Of a DNA stretch of 64,000 bases, positions 8,382 through 17,359 are shown one piece after another. The position numbers were made by a program, and so were the translations under genes. The DNA lies in the NCBI GenBank assembly GCA_965267475.1, contig OZ254079.1:62001-126000 (forward strand), written 5' to 3'. This stretch comes from JBCBKU01 sp965267475 (GTDB lineage Bacteria > Pseudomonadota > Alphaproteobacteria > Rhodobacterales > Rhodobacteraceae). Positions within the stretch are counted from its first letter, which is position 1. Every line of letters begins with the position of its first letter. The notes below the pieces were generated by a model. It saw nothing but the letters and a program-made list of their open reading frames with translations, was not told the origin of the DNA and did no database searches.

Positions 8382-8816
8382 CTACTGCCCTCGGTCGATT
8401 GCCCCTCGGCAATATTCTCTCAATCTCCGCTGAAGATGCGGCACCGCGTCCGTGCGCGCCAGAAAAGCCTCAACCGGCTCGGTCCAGAAAGCCTGACCCT
8501 CATCGCCCAGAACCATGGCATCCACCAACGCCTGATCCACCCTGCCCACAAAAAACCAGATCGGCATTTGTCCCTGAAGAATACCCGGAACGACGCGGCC
8601 AAACGTCACCCGGGCTTCGGGAACCTCCACGCCCAGTTCTTCGCGCGTTTCCCGCAAGGCACATCTGATCGGGGCCTCCCGCCCCTCGCGCCCGCCCCCC
8701 GGCAGATCCACGGCGCCCGGAAAGGGAATTGTCGGGATATCATCGCGGCGCAGCACCACGACCGCCTCACCTGTCAGGAGAGCGATCTTCGCGCCGTCAT
8801 AGTCTTCGCGCGGCAT
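8382..8816 (-). CDS. Nudix hydrolase
   Basis: 144 residues with a Nudix box, GREGREAPIRCALRETREEL, whose final REXXXEL-type glutamates bind the divalent metal. Nudix enzymes hydrolyse nucleoside diphosphates linked to another group; the substrate cannot be read from the sequence. I use the ATG giving MPREDYDGAKIAL. An alternative ATG at 8852 would add 12 residues, and its CAT would share two bases with the ATG of the divergent dinB. The proximity to dinB suggests, but does not prove, a link to nucleotide-pool cleaning. Confidence 0.88.
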   Translation of the reverse strand: MPREDYDGAKIALLTGEAVVVLRRDDIPTIPFPGAVDLPGGGREGREAPIRCALRETREELGVEVPEARVTFGRVVPGILQGQMPIWFFVGRVDQALVDAMVLGDEGQAFWTEPVEAFLARTDAVPHLQRRLREYCRGAIDRGQ

Positions 8817-8850
8817 TGTCGCTTCCGTCGACCAAGCGTATCTTTCTGCC

Positions 8851-10104
8851 ATGCCCGCCCTTTGCCGCGATTGTTTGGAAACCTTTGACGACGGTACCCG
8901 TTGCCCGTCCTGCCGCAGTCCGCGCATCACATCTCACTCGGAACTCTTCGATCTGTCCATCGCCCATATGGACTGCGACGCGTTTTATGCCTCGGTCGAA
9001 AAACGCGACAATCCGGACCTGCGCGACAAGCCGGTGATCGTCGGCGGCGGGCGTCGCGGCGTCGTGTCGACGGCATGCTACATCGCGCGGATCAAAGGCG
9101 TGAAATCGGCCATGCCGATGTTCCAAGCGCTGAAGCTCTGCCCCGAGGCCGTGGTCGTCCCGGGTCGAATGTCCGTCTATTCCGAGGTCTCGAAACAGAT
9201 CCGCGCGATGATGGAGGAACTGACACCCGTCATCGAACCTTTGTCGCTGGACGAAGCTTTCATGGATCTGACCGGCACGGAACGCCTGCATGGGGCGCCC
9301 CCTGCGGTCATGCTTGCCCGCCTGGTCAGGCGCATGCAGGACGAATTGGGAATCACCGGTTCCATCGGGCTCAGCCATAACAAGTATCTGGCCAAAGTCG
9401 CCTCGGATCTCGACAAACCCCGCGGGTTTTCCGTGATCGGCGCAGCCGAGACCGAGGATTTTCTGGAACCGAAATCTGTCCGGCTAATCTGGGGCATCGG
9501 ACCTGCGGGCCAGGCCTCGTTGGACCGCGCCGGCATCCGCACGTTCGGTGATTTACGGCGTTGGGACCGCGAGGCCCTGTCAGAGAGGTTCGGGTCGATG
9601 GGGGATCGCCTCTGGCATCTGGCGCGCGGCAAGGATCACCGGCGAGTCACCCGGAACGCACCGATCAAATCGGTCAGCCACGAGACGACATTCGGCGAAG
9701 ACACCGCCCGCACCGACGTGCTCGACGGGCACATCTGGCGGCTCAGCGAAAAAGTCTCGGACCGCCTGAAAGCCCGCGACATCGCGGGCCGGATCGTGAC
9801 ACTGAAACTCAAGCGGTCCGACCACAAGCTTCTGTCCAAGCGCACGACTCTGCGCGATTCCACGCAAATGGCCGACCGGATCTATCGTGTGGCGCGCGAT
9901 CTGCTGGATCAGGCAGACGATGACGGTCCGTTTCGTTTGATCGGCGTCGGCGTCAGCGATCTGGCACCTGCCGATACTTCGGACACATCCGGCGATCTTC
10001 TGGATCCGCAGGCCATTCATCGGGCCGGGGCCGAACGTGCGGCAGACAGGATTCGCGAAAAATTCGGGCAGGACGCGATCATCAAGGGCCGCGCCCTGCG
10101 CTGA
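8851..10104 (+). CDS. dinB: DNA polymerase IV (Y family) with N-terminal zinc ribbon
   Basis: Error-prone translesion polymerase. The palm motifs MDCDAFYASVE (residues 39-49) and SLDEAFMD carry the metal-binding Asp/Glu residues, and the fingers YSEVSKQIR and the little-finger region follow. Before the polymerase domain there are about 35 extra residues with two CXXC pairs (CRDC at 5-8, CPSC at 18-21), a probable zinc ribbon absent from E. coli DinB; I recall such extensions in alphaproteobacterial DinB. The final residues do not show a clear beta-clamp motif by eye. It starts back-to-back with the Nudix gene. Confidence 0.94.
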   Translation: MPALCRDCLETFDDGTRCPSCRSPRITSHSELFDLSIAHMDCDAFYASVEKRDNPDLRDKPVIVGGGRRGVVSTACYIARIKGVKSAMPMFQALKLCPEAVVVPGRMSVYSEVSKQIRAMMEELTPVIEPLSLDEAFMDLTGTERLHGAPPAVMLARLVRRMQDELGITGSIGLSHNKYLAKVASDLDKPRGFSVIGAAETEDFLEPKSVRLIWGIGPAGQASLDRAGIRTFGDLRRWDREALSERFGSMGDRLWHLARGKDHRRVTRNAPIKSVSHETTFGEDTARTDVLDGHIWRLSEKVSDRLKARDIAGRIVTLKLKRSDHKLLSKRTTLRDSTQMADRIYRVARDLLDQADDDGPFRLIGVGVSDLAPADTSDTSGDLLDPQAIHRAGAERAADRIREKFGQDAIIKGRALR

Positions 10105-10111
10105 TGGGTCC

Positions 10112-10825
10112 CTAGCGTCCCAGCGCCTCGATCACCTTCCGCGCGGTGGCAGCCGCCGAAACCTGTTGTTGCCCCGTGATCAGATTGCCGTCTTTCACGG
10201 CAAACTCTGCCAACGTGCCGCCCGTGATGAAGTTCGTGTCCTCGATCTTCCTGGCCTCGCTCTCAATCCAGAAAGGCTGGATCTTGGTGCCCGCCGCACC
10301 TTCGGCATAGGCCTCTTCGCTATTGGCAAAGCCTGTCCAGGTCTTGCCCTTGACCAGAAGATCTCCGCTGGACAGCCGCGTTTTCAGCAGGACGCAGGTG
10401 CCGTGACAAACGGCGGCCGTGACCTTCCCGGTTTCATAGAAGGCGGCCACAAAGGCCTGCACGCGTTCGTCATCGACCATCGTCACCATCGGCCCCTGCC
10501 CGCCGACGATGAACAACGCATCAAAGGTGGACGGGTCCACATCCGCCAAGGCGGCCGTGCCTTTGATCAACGCCGACGTTGCGGGCGAAGTCTTGAAACC
10601 AAGCGAGATGATGTCATGGGCAGCATAACCGCTTTCGTGTTCCGGGTCGGACCAGTCATCGGCGACAAGGTCCCCGCCGTCGGGTGAGACCAGCGTGATG
10701 TCATACCCCGCCTCGCTGAAAGCCAGCCAGGCATGGGACAGTTCCGCCCACCAAAAGCCTATGGGCCAGCCTGTCACCGGAGACGTGGCGGGGTTCGATG
10801 CGATCATAAGAATTGTCTTTGTCAT
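10112..10825 (-). CDS. DJ-1/PfpI family protein (Hsp31-like class I glutamine amidotransferase fold)
   Basis: 237 residues with the DJ-1/PfpI fold. The nucleophile elbow AAVCHGTC places the reactive cysteine at C140 followed by H141, and an acidic residue in WWAELSHAW near residue 28 completes the usual pocket. Members act as glyoxalases/deglycases or chaperones. The sequence is closest in style to the Hsp31-like group with the GFWWAEL motif. It is divergent from a LysR regulator across a 78-base gap, so that regulator is its likely controller. Confidence 0.9.
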   Translation of the reverse strand: MTKTILMIASNPATSPVTGWPIGFWWAELSHAWLAFSEAGYDITLVSPDGGDLVADDWSDPEHESGYAAHDIISLGFKTSPATSALIKGTAALADVDPSTFDALFIVGGQGPMVTMVDDERVQAFVAAFYETGKVTAAVCHGTCVLLKTRLSSGDLLVKGKTWTGFANSEEAYAEGAAGTKIQPFWIESEARKIEDTNFITGGTLAEFAVKDGNLITGQQQVSAAATARKVIEALGR

Positions 10826-10903
10826 GGCGGCCGTCCTTTTGCTTGCTGTCGCGTTGCATCACAGCTAGGACGGCAGTGAATCCAAATAAACTGAAATCGC
10901 TTC

Positions 10904-11812
10904 ATGACTGATTTCGATCAAAGGAAACTACGGCGCCTGGACCTAACGGTCCTTCTGATTTTCCTCGGCCTCATGCGCCACCGAAAGGCCGCCACGGTCG
11001 CCGCAGATCTGGGTCTGACCAATTCCTCGATCAGCCATGCGCTCAACCGTCTGCGGGACGTGTTTGAAGACGCGCTGTTCCTCAGACGGCCGCACGGGCT
11101 TGAACCGACCGCGTTTGCCGAAGCAATCGAGCCCTCCATCCGGCGTGCCGTCGAAAATGTTGAGACGGCCTTGGCGGGACCGCCCGAGTTCGATCCCCAG
11201 ACAACCAAGGCCCATATCCGGCTTTCCACCCGTGACCACGAAATCGCGACCGTGTTGCCGCCGCTGATTGCGCGGGCAACGCAGGCCGCGCCGGGGCTGA
11301 CCGTCTCGATCGCGACCGAAGATCAGGCAACCAGCCTTGCGCGGCTGAAGGACGGGACTACGGATATCGCTGTCGGGTATTTTGCCGATCCCGGGCCGTC
11401 GTTTTCGAGCAAGCCTCTGATTTCAGAACACTATCTGGTCACTGCCTGCGCGGGGCACGCGCTGTTTTCAAAGGATGAGGTCGACCTGAAGACCTTTTGC
11501 GGGGCCGAGCACCTGTTGGTGTCGCGAAACGAGACCATGCGCGGGATCGTCGATGACACCCTGGCCGAGCTTGGTTTTGCCCGCCGCGTTCGCGTCTCCG
11601 TGCCACAGTTCCTTGCGGCCTTCGCGATCCTTGCGGAAACAGATCTCGTCGCCACGCTGCCCCGAACCCTGGTTGAGCGACACGCAAAACGGTTTGGGCT
11701 GGGCTTTGCGGAACCACCCATCGCCATCCGTTCTTTCACGGTCAGCACGGTCACGCATCGGCGCGACGCGGCAAATCCGGCGATTCAGTGGGTTTTGGAT
11801 CAGATCGCCTAA
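10904..11812 (+). CDS. LysR family transcriptional regulator
   Basis: 302 residues. An N-terminal winged HTH (residues about 9-68; NSSISHALNRLRDVFEDALF is the recognition helix and wing) is followed by a periplasmic-binding-protein-like effector domain. Such proteins usually activate a divergent gene and repress themselves; here the divergent neighbour is the DJ-1/PfpI gene. The effector is unknown. The stop is two bases from that of the convergent N-formylglutamate amidohydrolase. Confidence 0.93.
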   Translation: MTDFDQRKLRRLDLTVLLIFLGLMRHRKAATVAADLGLTNSSISHALNRLRDVFEDALFLRRPHGLEPTAFAEAIEPSIRRAVENVETALAGPPEFDPQTTKAHIRLSTRDHEIATVLPPLIARATQAAPGLTVSIATEDQATSLARLKDGTTDIAVGYFADPGPSFSSKPLISEHYLVTACAGHALFSKDEVDLKTFCGAEHLLVSRNETMRGIVDDTLAELGFARRVRVSVPQFLAAFAILAETDLVATLPRTLVERHAKRFGLGFAEPPIAIRSFTVSTVTHRRDAANPAIQWVLDQIA

Positions 11813-11814
11813 GC

Positions 11815-12675
11815 CTATTCGGCGGCGAGAGGCACCGGATTGCCGCCGATCTCGGCAATCGATGCGGCCACCTGCGTCAAGGCATCCCGCATCGCATTGA
11901 AATTCGCGTTTGGTCGGATCATCGCTTCGTTCATGTAAAGCGCCCGGTCGATTTCGACCTGCACAACATGCTGATTGATCGACGGTCGTCCGTAGTGCTG
12001 CGTCGTATAGGCGCCGGCAAAAGGTGCATTTCGGATCACAGTAAACCCGGCCTCGGCAAAGGCCGCTTCGATCCGGTCCACAACATCGCCCGAGGCCGCC
12101 GCCCCAAACCGGTCACCCAAAACCACATCCGGCCGCTTGCCTGCGGGATAAGAAATGCTGTCCAGCGCCTCGTGCGGCATGGAATGGCAGTCGATCAGGA
12201 TCGCTTCGCCGAAAAGCTCCTGACTTTCGCGCGTCAGCTCGGCCAGCGCATTGTGATAAGGCTGCCAATACGTGGCGATCCGCGCCTCGGCCTCTTTCAA
12301 AGGCATCTTGCCGCGATAAATGCTGCGCCCGTTCGCCACGACGCGTGGAATAACGCCAAGACCCGAAGTGACCCGCGGGTTATGGGCGCTGCGCGGCACG
12401 TTCTGGATCAGGGCCGGGTCCAGTTCATCCGCGCTTCGGTTCAGATCCAGGAATGCGCGCGGCGCATGGGCCATCAGGAAAGGCGCTCCAAAGGCCGTAA
12501 CCGCGCCGAACAACTGATCGACGAACGCATCTTCCGAGGATCGGATGGTCTTTTCATCCAGCACCGACTTTCGAAGAAACGTCCAGGGATAGTCCCGGCC
12601 CGAATGCGGCGAGGCAAAGATCACACTGGTCGTGCGAAATTCGGGCAGTGCCAGACTATAGGTCGGCTTGGGCAT
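11815..12675 (-). CDS. N-formylglutamate amidohydrolase family protein
   Basis: 286 residues. The motifs FASPHSGRDYP near the N-terminus, RAFLDLNRS, LIDCHSMP and the C-terminal QVEIDRALYM match the FGase (HutG-like) zinc amidohydrolase family, with His/Glu/Asp residues likely to hold the metal. The enzyme releases formate from N-formylglutamate at the end of one histidine-degradation route. No hut genes are adjacent, so the physiological substrate may be another N-formyl or related amide. It is monocistronic and convergent with the LysR gene. Confidence 0.9.
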   Translation of the reverse strand: MPKPTYSLALPEFRTTSVIFASPHSGRDYPWTFLRKSVLDEKTIRSSEDAFVDQLFGAVTAFGAPFLMAHAPRAFLDLNRSADELDPALIQNVPRSAHNPRVTSGLGVIPRVVANGRSIYRGKMPLKEAEARIATYWQPYHNALAELTRESQELFGEAILIDCHSMPHEALDSISYPAGKRPDVVLGDRFGAAASGDVVDRIEAAFAEAGFTVIRNAPFAGAYTTQHYGRPSINQHVVQVEIDRALYMNEAMIRPNANFNAMRDALTQVAASIAEIGGNPVPLAAE

Positions 12676-12731
12676 CGGCGCTCCTTTGATCTTGATAACT
12701 ATAAGCCGGTTTGCCCCGGTATCAAAAGCCC

Positions 12732-12760
12732 TTGAAGAGTCACGGACGAGCTTTTATAGA
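12732..12760 (+). promoter_or_regulatory. sigma-70 type promoter of tRNA-Val / rpmJ
   Basis: TTGAAG, a 17-base spacer, then TATAGA. This is a near-consensus housekeeping promoter pointing at tRNA-Val, about 60 bases ahead of the mature 5' end. Confidence 0.7.
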
Positions 12761-12769
12761 CCCCGAACC

Positions 12770-12804
12770 GGCGCGGGTTTTCCCGCGCCTTGCCCGTTTC
12801 GGGC
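12770..12804 (+). other. two hairpins in the tRNA-Val 5' leader
   Basis: GGCGCGGG-TTTT-CCCGCGCC is a perfect 8-bp stem with a TTTT loop. It is followed directly by GCCCG-TTT-CGGGC. Both lie between the promoter and tRNA-Val and may guide processing of the primary transcript, or be the remnant of a terminator for an upstream transcript. Confidence 0.4.
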
Positions 12805-12823
12805 GGGCCGGAAACGGCGGGAC

Positions 12824-12898
<75 letters not shown>

Positions 12899-12905
12899 TC
12901 GGACC

Positions 12906-12946
12906 GTCGCTTCGGCGACATGTGTAACTGGGCGCGGCTTCGCGCC
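12906..12946 (+). terminator. two stable hairpins between tRNA-Val and rpmJ
   Basis: GTCGC-TTCG-GCGAC has an extra-stable TTCG tetraloop. It is followed by GGCGCG-GCTT-CGCGCC. Neither has a T-tract. They may define the tRNA 3' trailer or attenuate read-through into rpmJ. Confidence 0.4.
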
Positions 12947-12967
12947 GCGATATGAGAGGATAGACCC

Positions 12968-13093
12968 ATGAAGGTCAGAAACTCGCTGCGCTCGCTCAAA
13001 GCCCGCCATCGCGACAACCGCGTTGTGCGCCGCAAGGGCCGTGTCTACGTGATCAACAAGACCCAACGCCGCTTCAAATCGCGTCAGGGCTGA
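12968..13093 (+). CDS. rpmJ: 50S ribosomal protein L36 (zinc-less type)
   Basis: A 41-residue, very basic protein beginning MKVRNSLRSLKARHRDN and ending TQRRFKSRQG, which is the L36 family. L36 packs near the peptidyl-transferase part of the large subunit. The CXXC...CXXXXH zinc site of the E. coli paralogue is absent and no cysteine remains, so this is the C-minus form. A Shine-Dalgarno GAGAGGA lies seven bases before the ATG. It stands alone behind tRNA-Val rather than in the ribosomal-protein operon, with which the zinc-binding L36 is usually associated. Confidence 0.95.
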   Translation: MKVRNSLRSLKARHRDNRVVRRKGRVYVINKTQRRFKSRQG

Positions 13094-13194
13094 TCCCCAC
13101 CCGCCCTTAGGGCCCAAAAATTCCACAATTTTGCGCGCGGTCTGCCGCGAAGCCTGCCGATAACCTTGGAAGCACAGCTTCAAGGGATTGGCCC

Positions 13195-14457
13195 ATGCAT
13201 GCCATCGGCGCGATTTATTCCGGCATTTTCAATAGGATGCCATATCCGATCCGGGTTCTTCTGAACCTTCTGGTTCTGCCCCTGGTCATTGCCTATTGGA
13301 TCCCAAAGATCCTGTTCACGCCGTCAGGAACCGGCGCAATGCTGTCCAGCAAGGTCGTGCGCGACCAGATGGACCTGCCCGATATCGACAGCGACGCCGA
13401 CGAAATGGCTGCCGCGGCAGACCAGGCCCGCACGCTGGCTGATGCAGGCGACTGGGACGGGCTTCACGACTTGATTGCTGGATGGGAACGCTGTGGCGCG
13501 ACGACCCGGAACAAAACGCGCCTGTATCGGGCCGGATTGATCGGTGCGCGGAAGGCACAGCAGGAAATCCTGCAATCCTACGAAGACTGCGCGCCGGTAA
13601 GCGTATCGAAGATCGACACGACAACCCTTGACCGGCTGGTCGCAGCCCAAGCGGAAAGGCCGGATGACCATGTCCTGGCCGCAATCACGGCGCGTGCCGC
13701 CATTGAAATTGGCTGGGCCATACGCGGTGGCGGCTTCATCGAAGAGACATCCAACGGCGCGCTTGACGCCATGGCACAATACTTTGGCCGGGCCGAGGCG
13801 ATCCTGGCGGACTTCGATCCTTTGGCACACAAGTCGCCCATGCTGGCTTTGGTCCAGCACATGCTGTGCGACGGGTTGCCGGATGCCGGCAAGCAGCTTC
13901 GCGCCTCTTACGACGCGTGGCGCACCTTGGATCCGACAGATCTGTCGATCTACAGCGATCATGCCTTCAAGCTTCTGCCGCGCTGGTTCGGCAGTCACGA
14001 GGAACTGGAAGTGACCGCCCGGCAAGCAGCGTCGGATACGCAGGATGACCTGGGCGCGGGGGCCTATGCGGCATTCTATTCGGGCGTTCTTTCGGAAGAT
14101 GATGGCGCGGTTTTTCACGTCGACATCGACATGCTTGAAGACGGTATCGAAGACATCATCCTGGCCCATGGCGGCAATCAGGCAATCCTGAACAGCATCC
14201 TCAGCACGCTGGCCGAGGCGGGCGCAGACTACTATGACGACCACCCCGATGTCGCCGCGAAGCGGAAAGAAATCTGGGCCCTTTTCGAACGCCAGGTTCA
14301 GACGAACCTCACGGCCCTGTGTCGCGATGTATGGGATATGCGCCCGGTCGACGCCAAAATGGCCATTGCATCGGTCTTTGCCAAAGACCTTGAAGCCGGG
14401 CGCATGGTCCGGTTCGGGCCCGACGGCGTCAGCGTCGAAGATCCGACCGACGCCTAA
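13195..14457 (+). CDS. hypothetical membrane-anchored protein
   Basis: 420 residues. A single strongly hydrophobic segment (IRVLLNLLVLPLVIAYWIPK, residues 19-38) near the N-terminus is followed by about 370 mostly helical, acidic residues, repeated in short Ala/Asp-rich helices that recall TPR-like folds. No catalytic motif was recognised. The soluble part probably faces the cytoplasm, since the segment lacks a signal-peptidase site, but topology is uncertain. The stop overlaps that of the convergent pseudo-caspase gene by four bases. I do not recognise the family. Confidence 0.75.
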   Translation: MHAIGAIYSGIFNRMPYPIRVLLNLLVLPLVIAYWIPKILFTPSGTGAMLSSKVVRDQMDLPDIDSDADEMAAAADQARTLADAGDWDGLHDLIAGWERCGATTRNKTRLYRAGLIGARKAQQEILQSYEDCAPVSVSKIDTTTLDRLVAAQAERPDDHVLAAITARAAIEIGWAIRGGGFIEETSNGALDAMAQYFGRAEAILADFDPLAHKSPMLALVQHMLCDGLPDAGKQLRASYDAWRTLDPTDLSIYSDHAFKLLPRWFGSHEELEVTARQAASDTQDDLGAGAYAAFYSGVLSEDDGAVFHVDIDMLEDGIEDIILAHGGNQAILNSILSTLAEAGADYYDDHPDVAAKRKEIWALFERQVQTNLTALCRDVWDMRPVDAKMAIASVFAKDLEAGRMVRFGPDGVSVEDPTDA

Positions 14458-16100
14458 CGCGACGCAAGCATCCGCACCAAGGTTTCCTGGGTGACGTAAC
14501 CCGTCACGGTCAGCTCGCGCGCCCTTTGGAAGCGCCGGATCGCCCGTCGAGAGTTTTCATCGAACCGACCGTCCACGCGCCCGGGCTCCAGTCCCAGACC
14601 ATTCAGCCGATTTTCCACAAGAAGGCGCATGGCGAGATTGCCAGCCACACGCGATTCCTCGGACCGTGCGGCCTGAACCTGGGCATCGCTTGCGCCTGTC
14701 GAGGCACGGATCTGCGCAATCCGCGTCTTGGCCTCTTCCGCGAAAGCGCCGTCCGGGCGGCGGTTCAGGTATTCCTGATAGGCCTGAAGCGAATTGATTT
14801 CACGGACCTGGCGCCAAAGCTCCCGGTCGGCCTCTGCCGCCGCAGCCGCGTTGCGTTCTTCGATCTCGGCCAGACGGCCTCGCGCCAGATCGGCGTAAAG
14901 ACCGTCCGGATAGCGCTCAAGGTAACTTCTCAGCCCCGGTTCGCTTTCTCCGCGCCCCGTGTCCCGCCAGAACGCAAGATCTGCGCGTTCCTCAGCCTCG
15001 CGCCGGCGGCGCGCCTCTTCTTCCAGCTCGCGCGCCCGAACATCAGCCGCGGCCGCGATGCGCTGCACTTGGTTTCCGGTCAGATACCCCGAGGGCTGAA
15101 GCCCATTGCCGCGCTGCCAAGAGCTGATGGCGGTGCGGGTGCCCCGGCCAAAAATTCCGTCCACACCGCGCGTGTTGTACCCAAGGATCGACAGGTTTCG
15201 CTGGATCTCACGCCGCGCATTCCGCGACAGGCCAAGCCCGTCTTCCTCGGCGGCGGCCAACGCCTCGGGCGACAGCGACAGTGCCGCAAGCCGCTCTTCT
15301 GCCTCATCGACGAATGCACCATCGGGAAACCGATCGAGATAGCTTTGATACGCGCCCCGGGAATCAAGTCGCACCATGGCATCCCAAAAGGCCTGATCTT
15401 CCGGTGTCGGGCCGCTTGCCACAGCCGCGTCCGCGGGCAATGGCAGGAACGGAAGGCCGCGCGGGATATAGCCCGCGAAACTGACGGAATTCGGTGCGGC
15501 GTCGACGACCGAGCCGATCGTACGCCCGGGGCGCAACAGGCCGTCCCGCAGAACCAGCGCCAAATCGCGGGACAAACCTGTCGCGACGGTCACCCCTTGC
15601 GGGATGTCACCTGGCGCAAAGTTTTCTTCCAGCGTCGATCTCAGACCAAGCTGTCTGCGTTCGGGTCCGATTAGAACAAGCGCTTGCCCCGGCTTTTCTC
15701 CAGCCAGATCCAGAAGCGGTTCAATGGGGATGCCAACGCGCCCAACGGTGAAGGCATCGGCGCGCCTTGCGTCACGGGTCAAAAGCCAGGAACCATGCTG
15801 TCCGGTCACAATGTGCCCGTCCACGAAAATCACGATCCGATCCGCCGACAAAAGCGATCTCGCCGCCTCCGAGACGCGCCCCATGCGGTCCGCGGTCAGG
15901 TTTTCAAGCTTGATGACCTGGAACCCAGCGGCCGAAAGCGCGGCGCCGGCAATGTCGTCACCCCCGTCATTCTGTGCGCGCGGGTGACTTGCGTATTCGG
16001 TATGCGTCAGGATCAGGGCAACGTCTTTGGCGACGGCGACCGTCGCAAAGGTCATGCCCGCCGCCAGCAAAGCTGCCAACCTTAGAATAAACCGTATCAT
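14454..16100 (-). CDS. exported caspase-like (probably inactive) protein with two peptidoglycan-binding domains
   Basis: 548 residues with a signal peptide (MIRFILRLAALLAAGMTFAT, cleavage near AVAK). Residues 25-215 follow the C14 caspase fold, beginning KDVALILTHTEYASHP. The canonical SGHG histidine motif is VDGHIVTG here. The strand that should carry the DAC cysteine reads ALVLIGPERRQ, so the catalytic cysteine is missing. Two peptidoglycan-binding-1 domains follow (about 290-345 and 490-545; motifs VDGIFGRGTRTAI and VDGRFDENSRRAI). Three copies of a repeat of the form F/LW...YxxYLxRxPDGxFxxEA lie at 238-271, 377-410 and 428-461. It probably senses or binds the cell wall in the periplasm. 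Confidence 0.8.
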   Translation of the reverse strand: MIRFILRLAALLAAGMTFATVAVAKDVALILTHTEYASHPRAQNDGGDDIAGAALSAAGFQVIKLENLTADRMGRVSEAARSLLSADRIVIFVDGHIVTGQHGSWLLTRDARRADAFTVGRVGIPIEPLLDLAGEKPGQALVLIGPERRQLGLRSTLEENFAPGDIPQGVTVATGLSRDLALVLRDGLLRPGRTIGSVVDAAPNSVSFAGYIPRGLPFLPLPADAAVASGPTPEDQAFWDAMVRLDSRGAYQSYLDRFPDGAFVDEAEERLAALSLSPEALAAAEEDGLGLSRNARREIQRNLSILGYNTRGVDGIFGRGTRTAISSWQRGNGLQPSGYLTGNQVQRIAAAADVRARELEEEARRRREAEERADLAFWRDTGRGESEPGLRSYLERYPDGLYADLARGRLAEIEERNAAAAAEADRELWRQVREINSLQAYQEYLNRRPDGAFAEEAKTRIAQIRASTGASDAQVQAARSEESRVAGNLAMRLLVENRLNGLGLEPGRVDGRFDENSRRAIRRFQRARELTVTGYVTQETLVRMLASR

Positions 16101-16127
16101 GTCTCCTCCCCGAGGCGCGTCCTGCCC

Positions 16128-17300
16128 TCAGCCATAGTCGCGCTGATCATCAATGACCTTGCCGTCATTGGGCAAGGTTCCCGGCGCCACGATTTCAACC
16201 GTGCCCGAAAGTTTCAGAATGTCCCTCAGCGCGGCCTCGACAGGTTCGACATCTGATCGCTCGGTTTCCACGCGGACATGCATGGCATCCGCCTCGTCCG
16301 CGCGGGTCACTTCGACCCTGGCCCGGGCCACATCGTCAAACCGGGCAACCAGTTGCGCCACCTGCTCGGGCCGCACAAACATTCCCTTTATCTTAGCGGT
16401 TTGATCTGCGCGGCCCATCCAGCCCTTGATGCGCATGTTGGTTCGGCCGCACGGGCTTTGGCCCGGCAGAATGGCCGACAGATCACCCGTGGCGAACCGG
16501 ACAAGCGGATAATCGGGGTTCAGGCTTGTCACGATGACCTCGCCCACTTCCCCGTCCGGCACCGGGTCTCCGGTACCCGGGCGCACAATCTCAAGGATCA
16601 CGCCTTCATCCACGATCATCCCCTCATCCGCGCGCGTCTCATAGGCGATATTGCCCAGATCCGCCGTCGCATAGCATTGCAGACAGGTGATACCCTGCGT
16701 TGCATAGTAATCGCGAAGCGAGGGGAAAAGTGCGCCGCCGCTCACCACTGCTTTTTCGAACTTCAATGGCGTGCCGCTTTTCTCGGCGGTCTCAAGGATG
16801 ACCTTCAAGTAATCCGGCGTCCCGGCATAAACGGTGCAGCCGATGTCATGGGCCGCTTGCACCTGAAGCTCGGTTTGGCCAGTGCCCGCCGGGAAAACAG
16901 CGGCCCCCACCGCCCGCGCCCCATTTTCGAAGATGTGGCCCGCCGGGGTCATGTGATAGCCAAAGCAATTCTGGACGACGTCGCCTGCGCCGACGCCCGC
17001 CGCGTGCAGGAACCGGGCGATCCGCCACCAGTCATCGCTCACCCCGCCGGGTTCATAGATCGGCCCCGGGCTTTGAAAGATCTGGCGCGCATTGGCCACG
17101 GGCAAACCACCAAAGGGCGGGTTCGATTTCTGCCGCGCACTCAATTCGGACTTTCGAAGGACGGGAAGGGTGGCCAAATCCGCAAGACTGCCAAGTTCGC
17201 TTTGCCCGTTCCGCGTCAGGGCGGCGTTCAACCGAGCCAGCTGATCCGACGCGCGCGCCTCGGATGTCCGCGTCTCAGACGCGTCGAAATACTCTGACAT
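16128..17300 (-). CDS. phenylacetate-CoA ligase (PaaK) family AMP-dependent enzyme
   Basis: 390 residues of the ANL superfamily in the short PaaK-like form. Visible are the DYLKVILE-type adenylate pocket strand, YATADLGNIAYE (the Y/F-x-x-T/A-E-like A5 region), FATGDLSAILPG (the A7 Asp) and GRADQTAKIKGMFVRPEQV (the hinge and C-terminal lid). Such enzymes activate aryl or other carboxylates to CoA thioesters using ATP. It is the last gene of the ABC-importer operon, which suggests it activates the imported acid. The substrate cannot be told. Confidence 0.87.
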   Translation of the reverse strand: MSEYFDASETRTSEARASDQLARLNAALTRNGQSELGSLADLATLPVLRKSELSARQKSNPPFGGLPVANARQIFQSPGPIYEPGGVSDDWWRIARFLHAAGVGAGDVVQNCFGYHMTPAGHIFENGARAVGAAVFPAGTGQTELQVQAAHDIGCTVYAGTPDYLKVILETAEKSGTPLKFEKAVVSGGALFPSLRDYYATQGITCLQCYATADLGNIAYETRADEGMIVDEGVILEIVRPGTGDPVPDGEVGEVIVTSLNPDYPLVRFATGDLSAILPGQSPCGRTNMRIKGWMGRADQTAKIKGMFVRPEQVAQLVARFDDVARARVEVTRADEADAMHVRVETERSDVEPVEAALRDILKLSGTVEIVAPGTLPNDGKVIDDQRDYG

Positions 17301-17359
17301 CCCGTGCTCCTCCCAATGTCATCAAACGCCAAAACCCCGCCCGATCCAAGCGCAACACC

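Noticed and set aside
8176..8433. 85-codon plus-strand frame in the gap before the Nudix gene
   Set aside because: Overlaps the end of the Nudix gene, has no ribosome-binding site and no protein-like pattern.
14526..15674. 382-codon plus-strand frame opposite the pseudo-caspase gene
   Set aside because: Composition is rich in Arg/Gly/Pro with no motif. The minus-strand gene has a signal peptide and clear domains.
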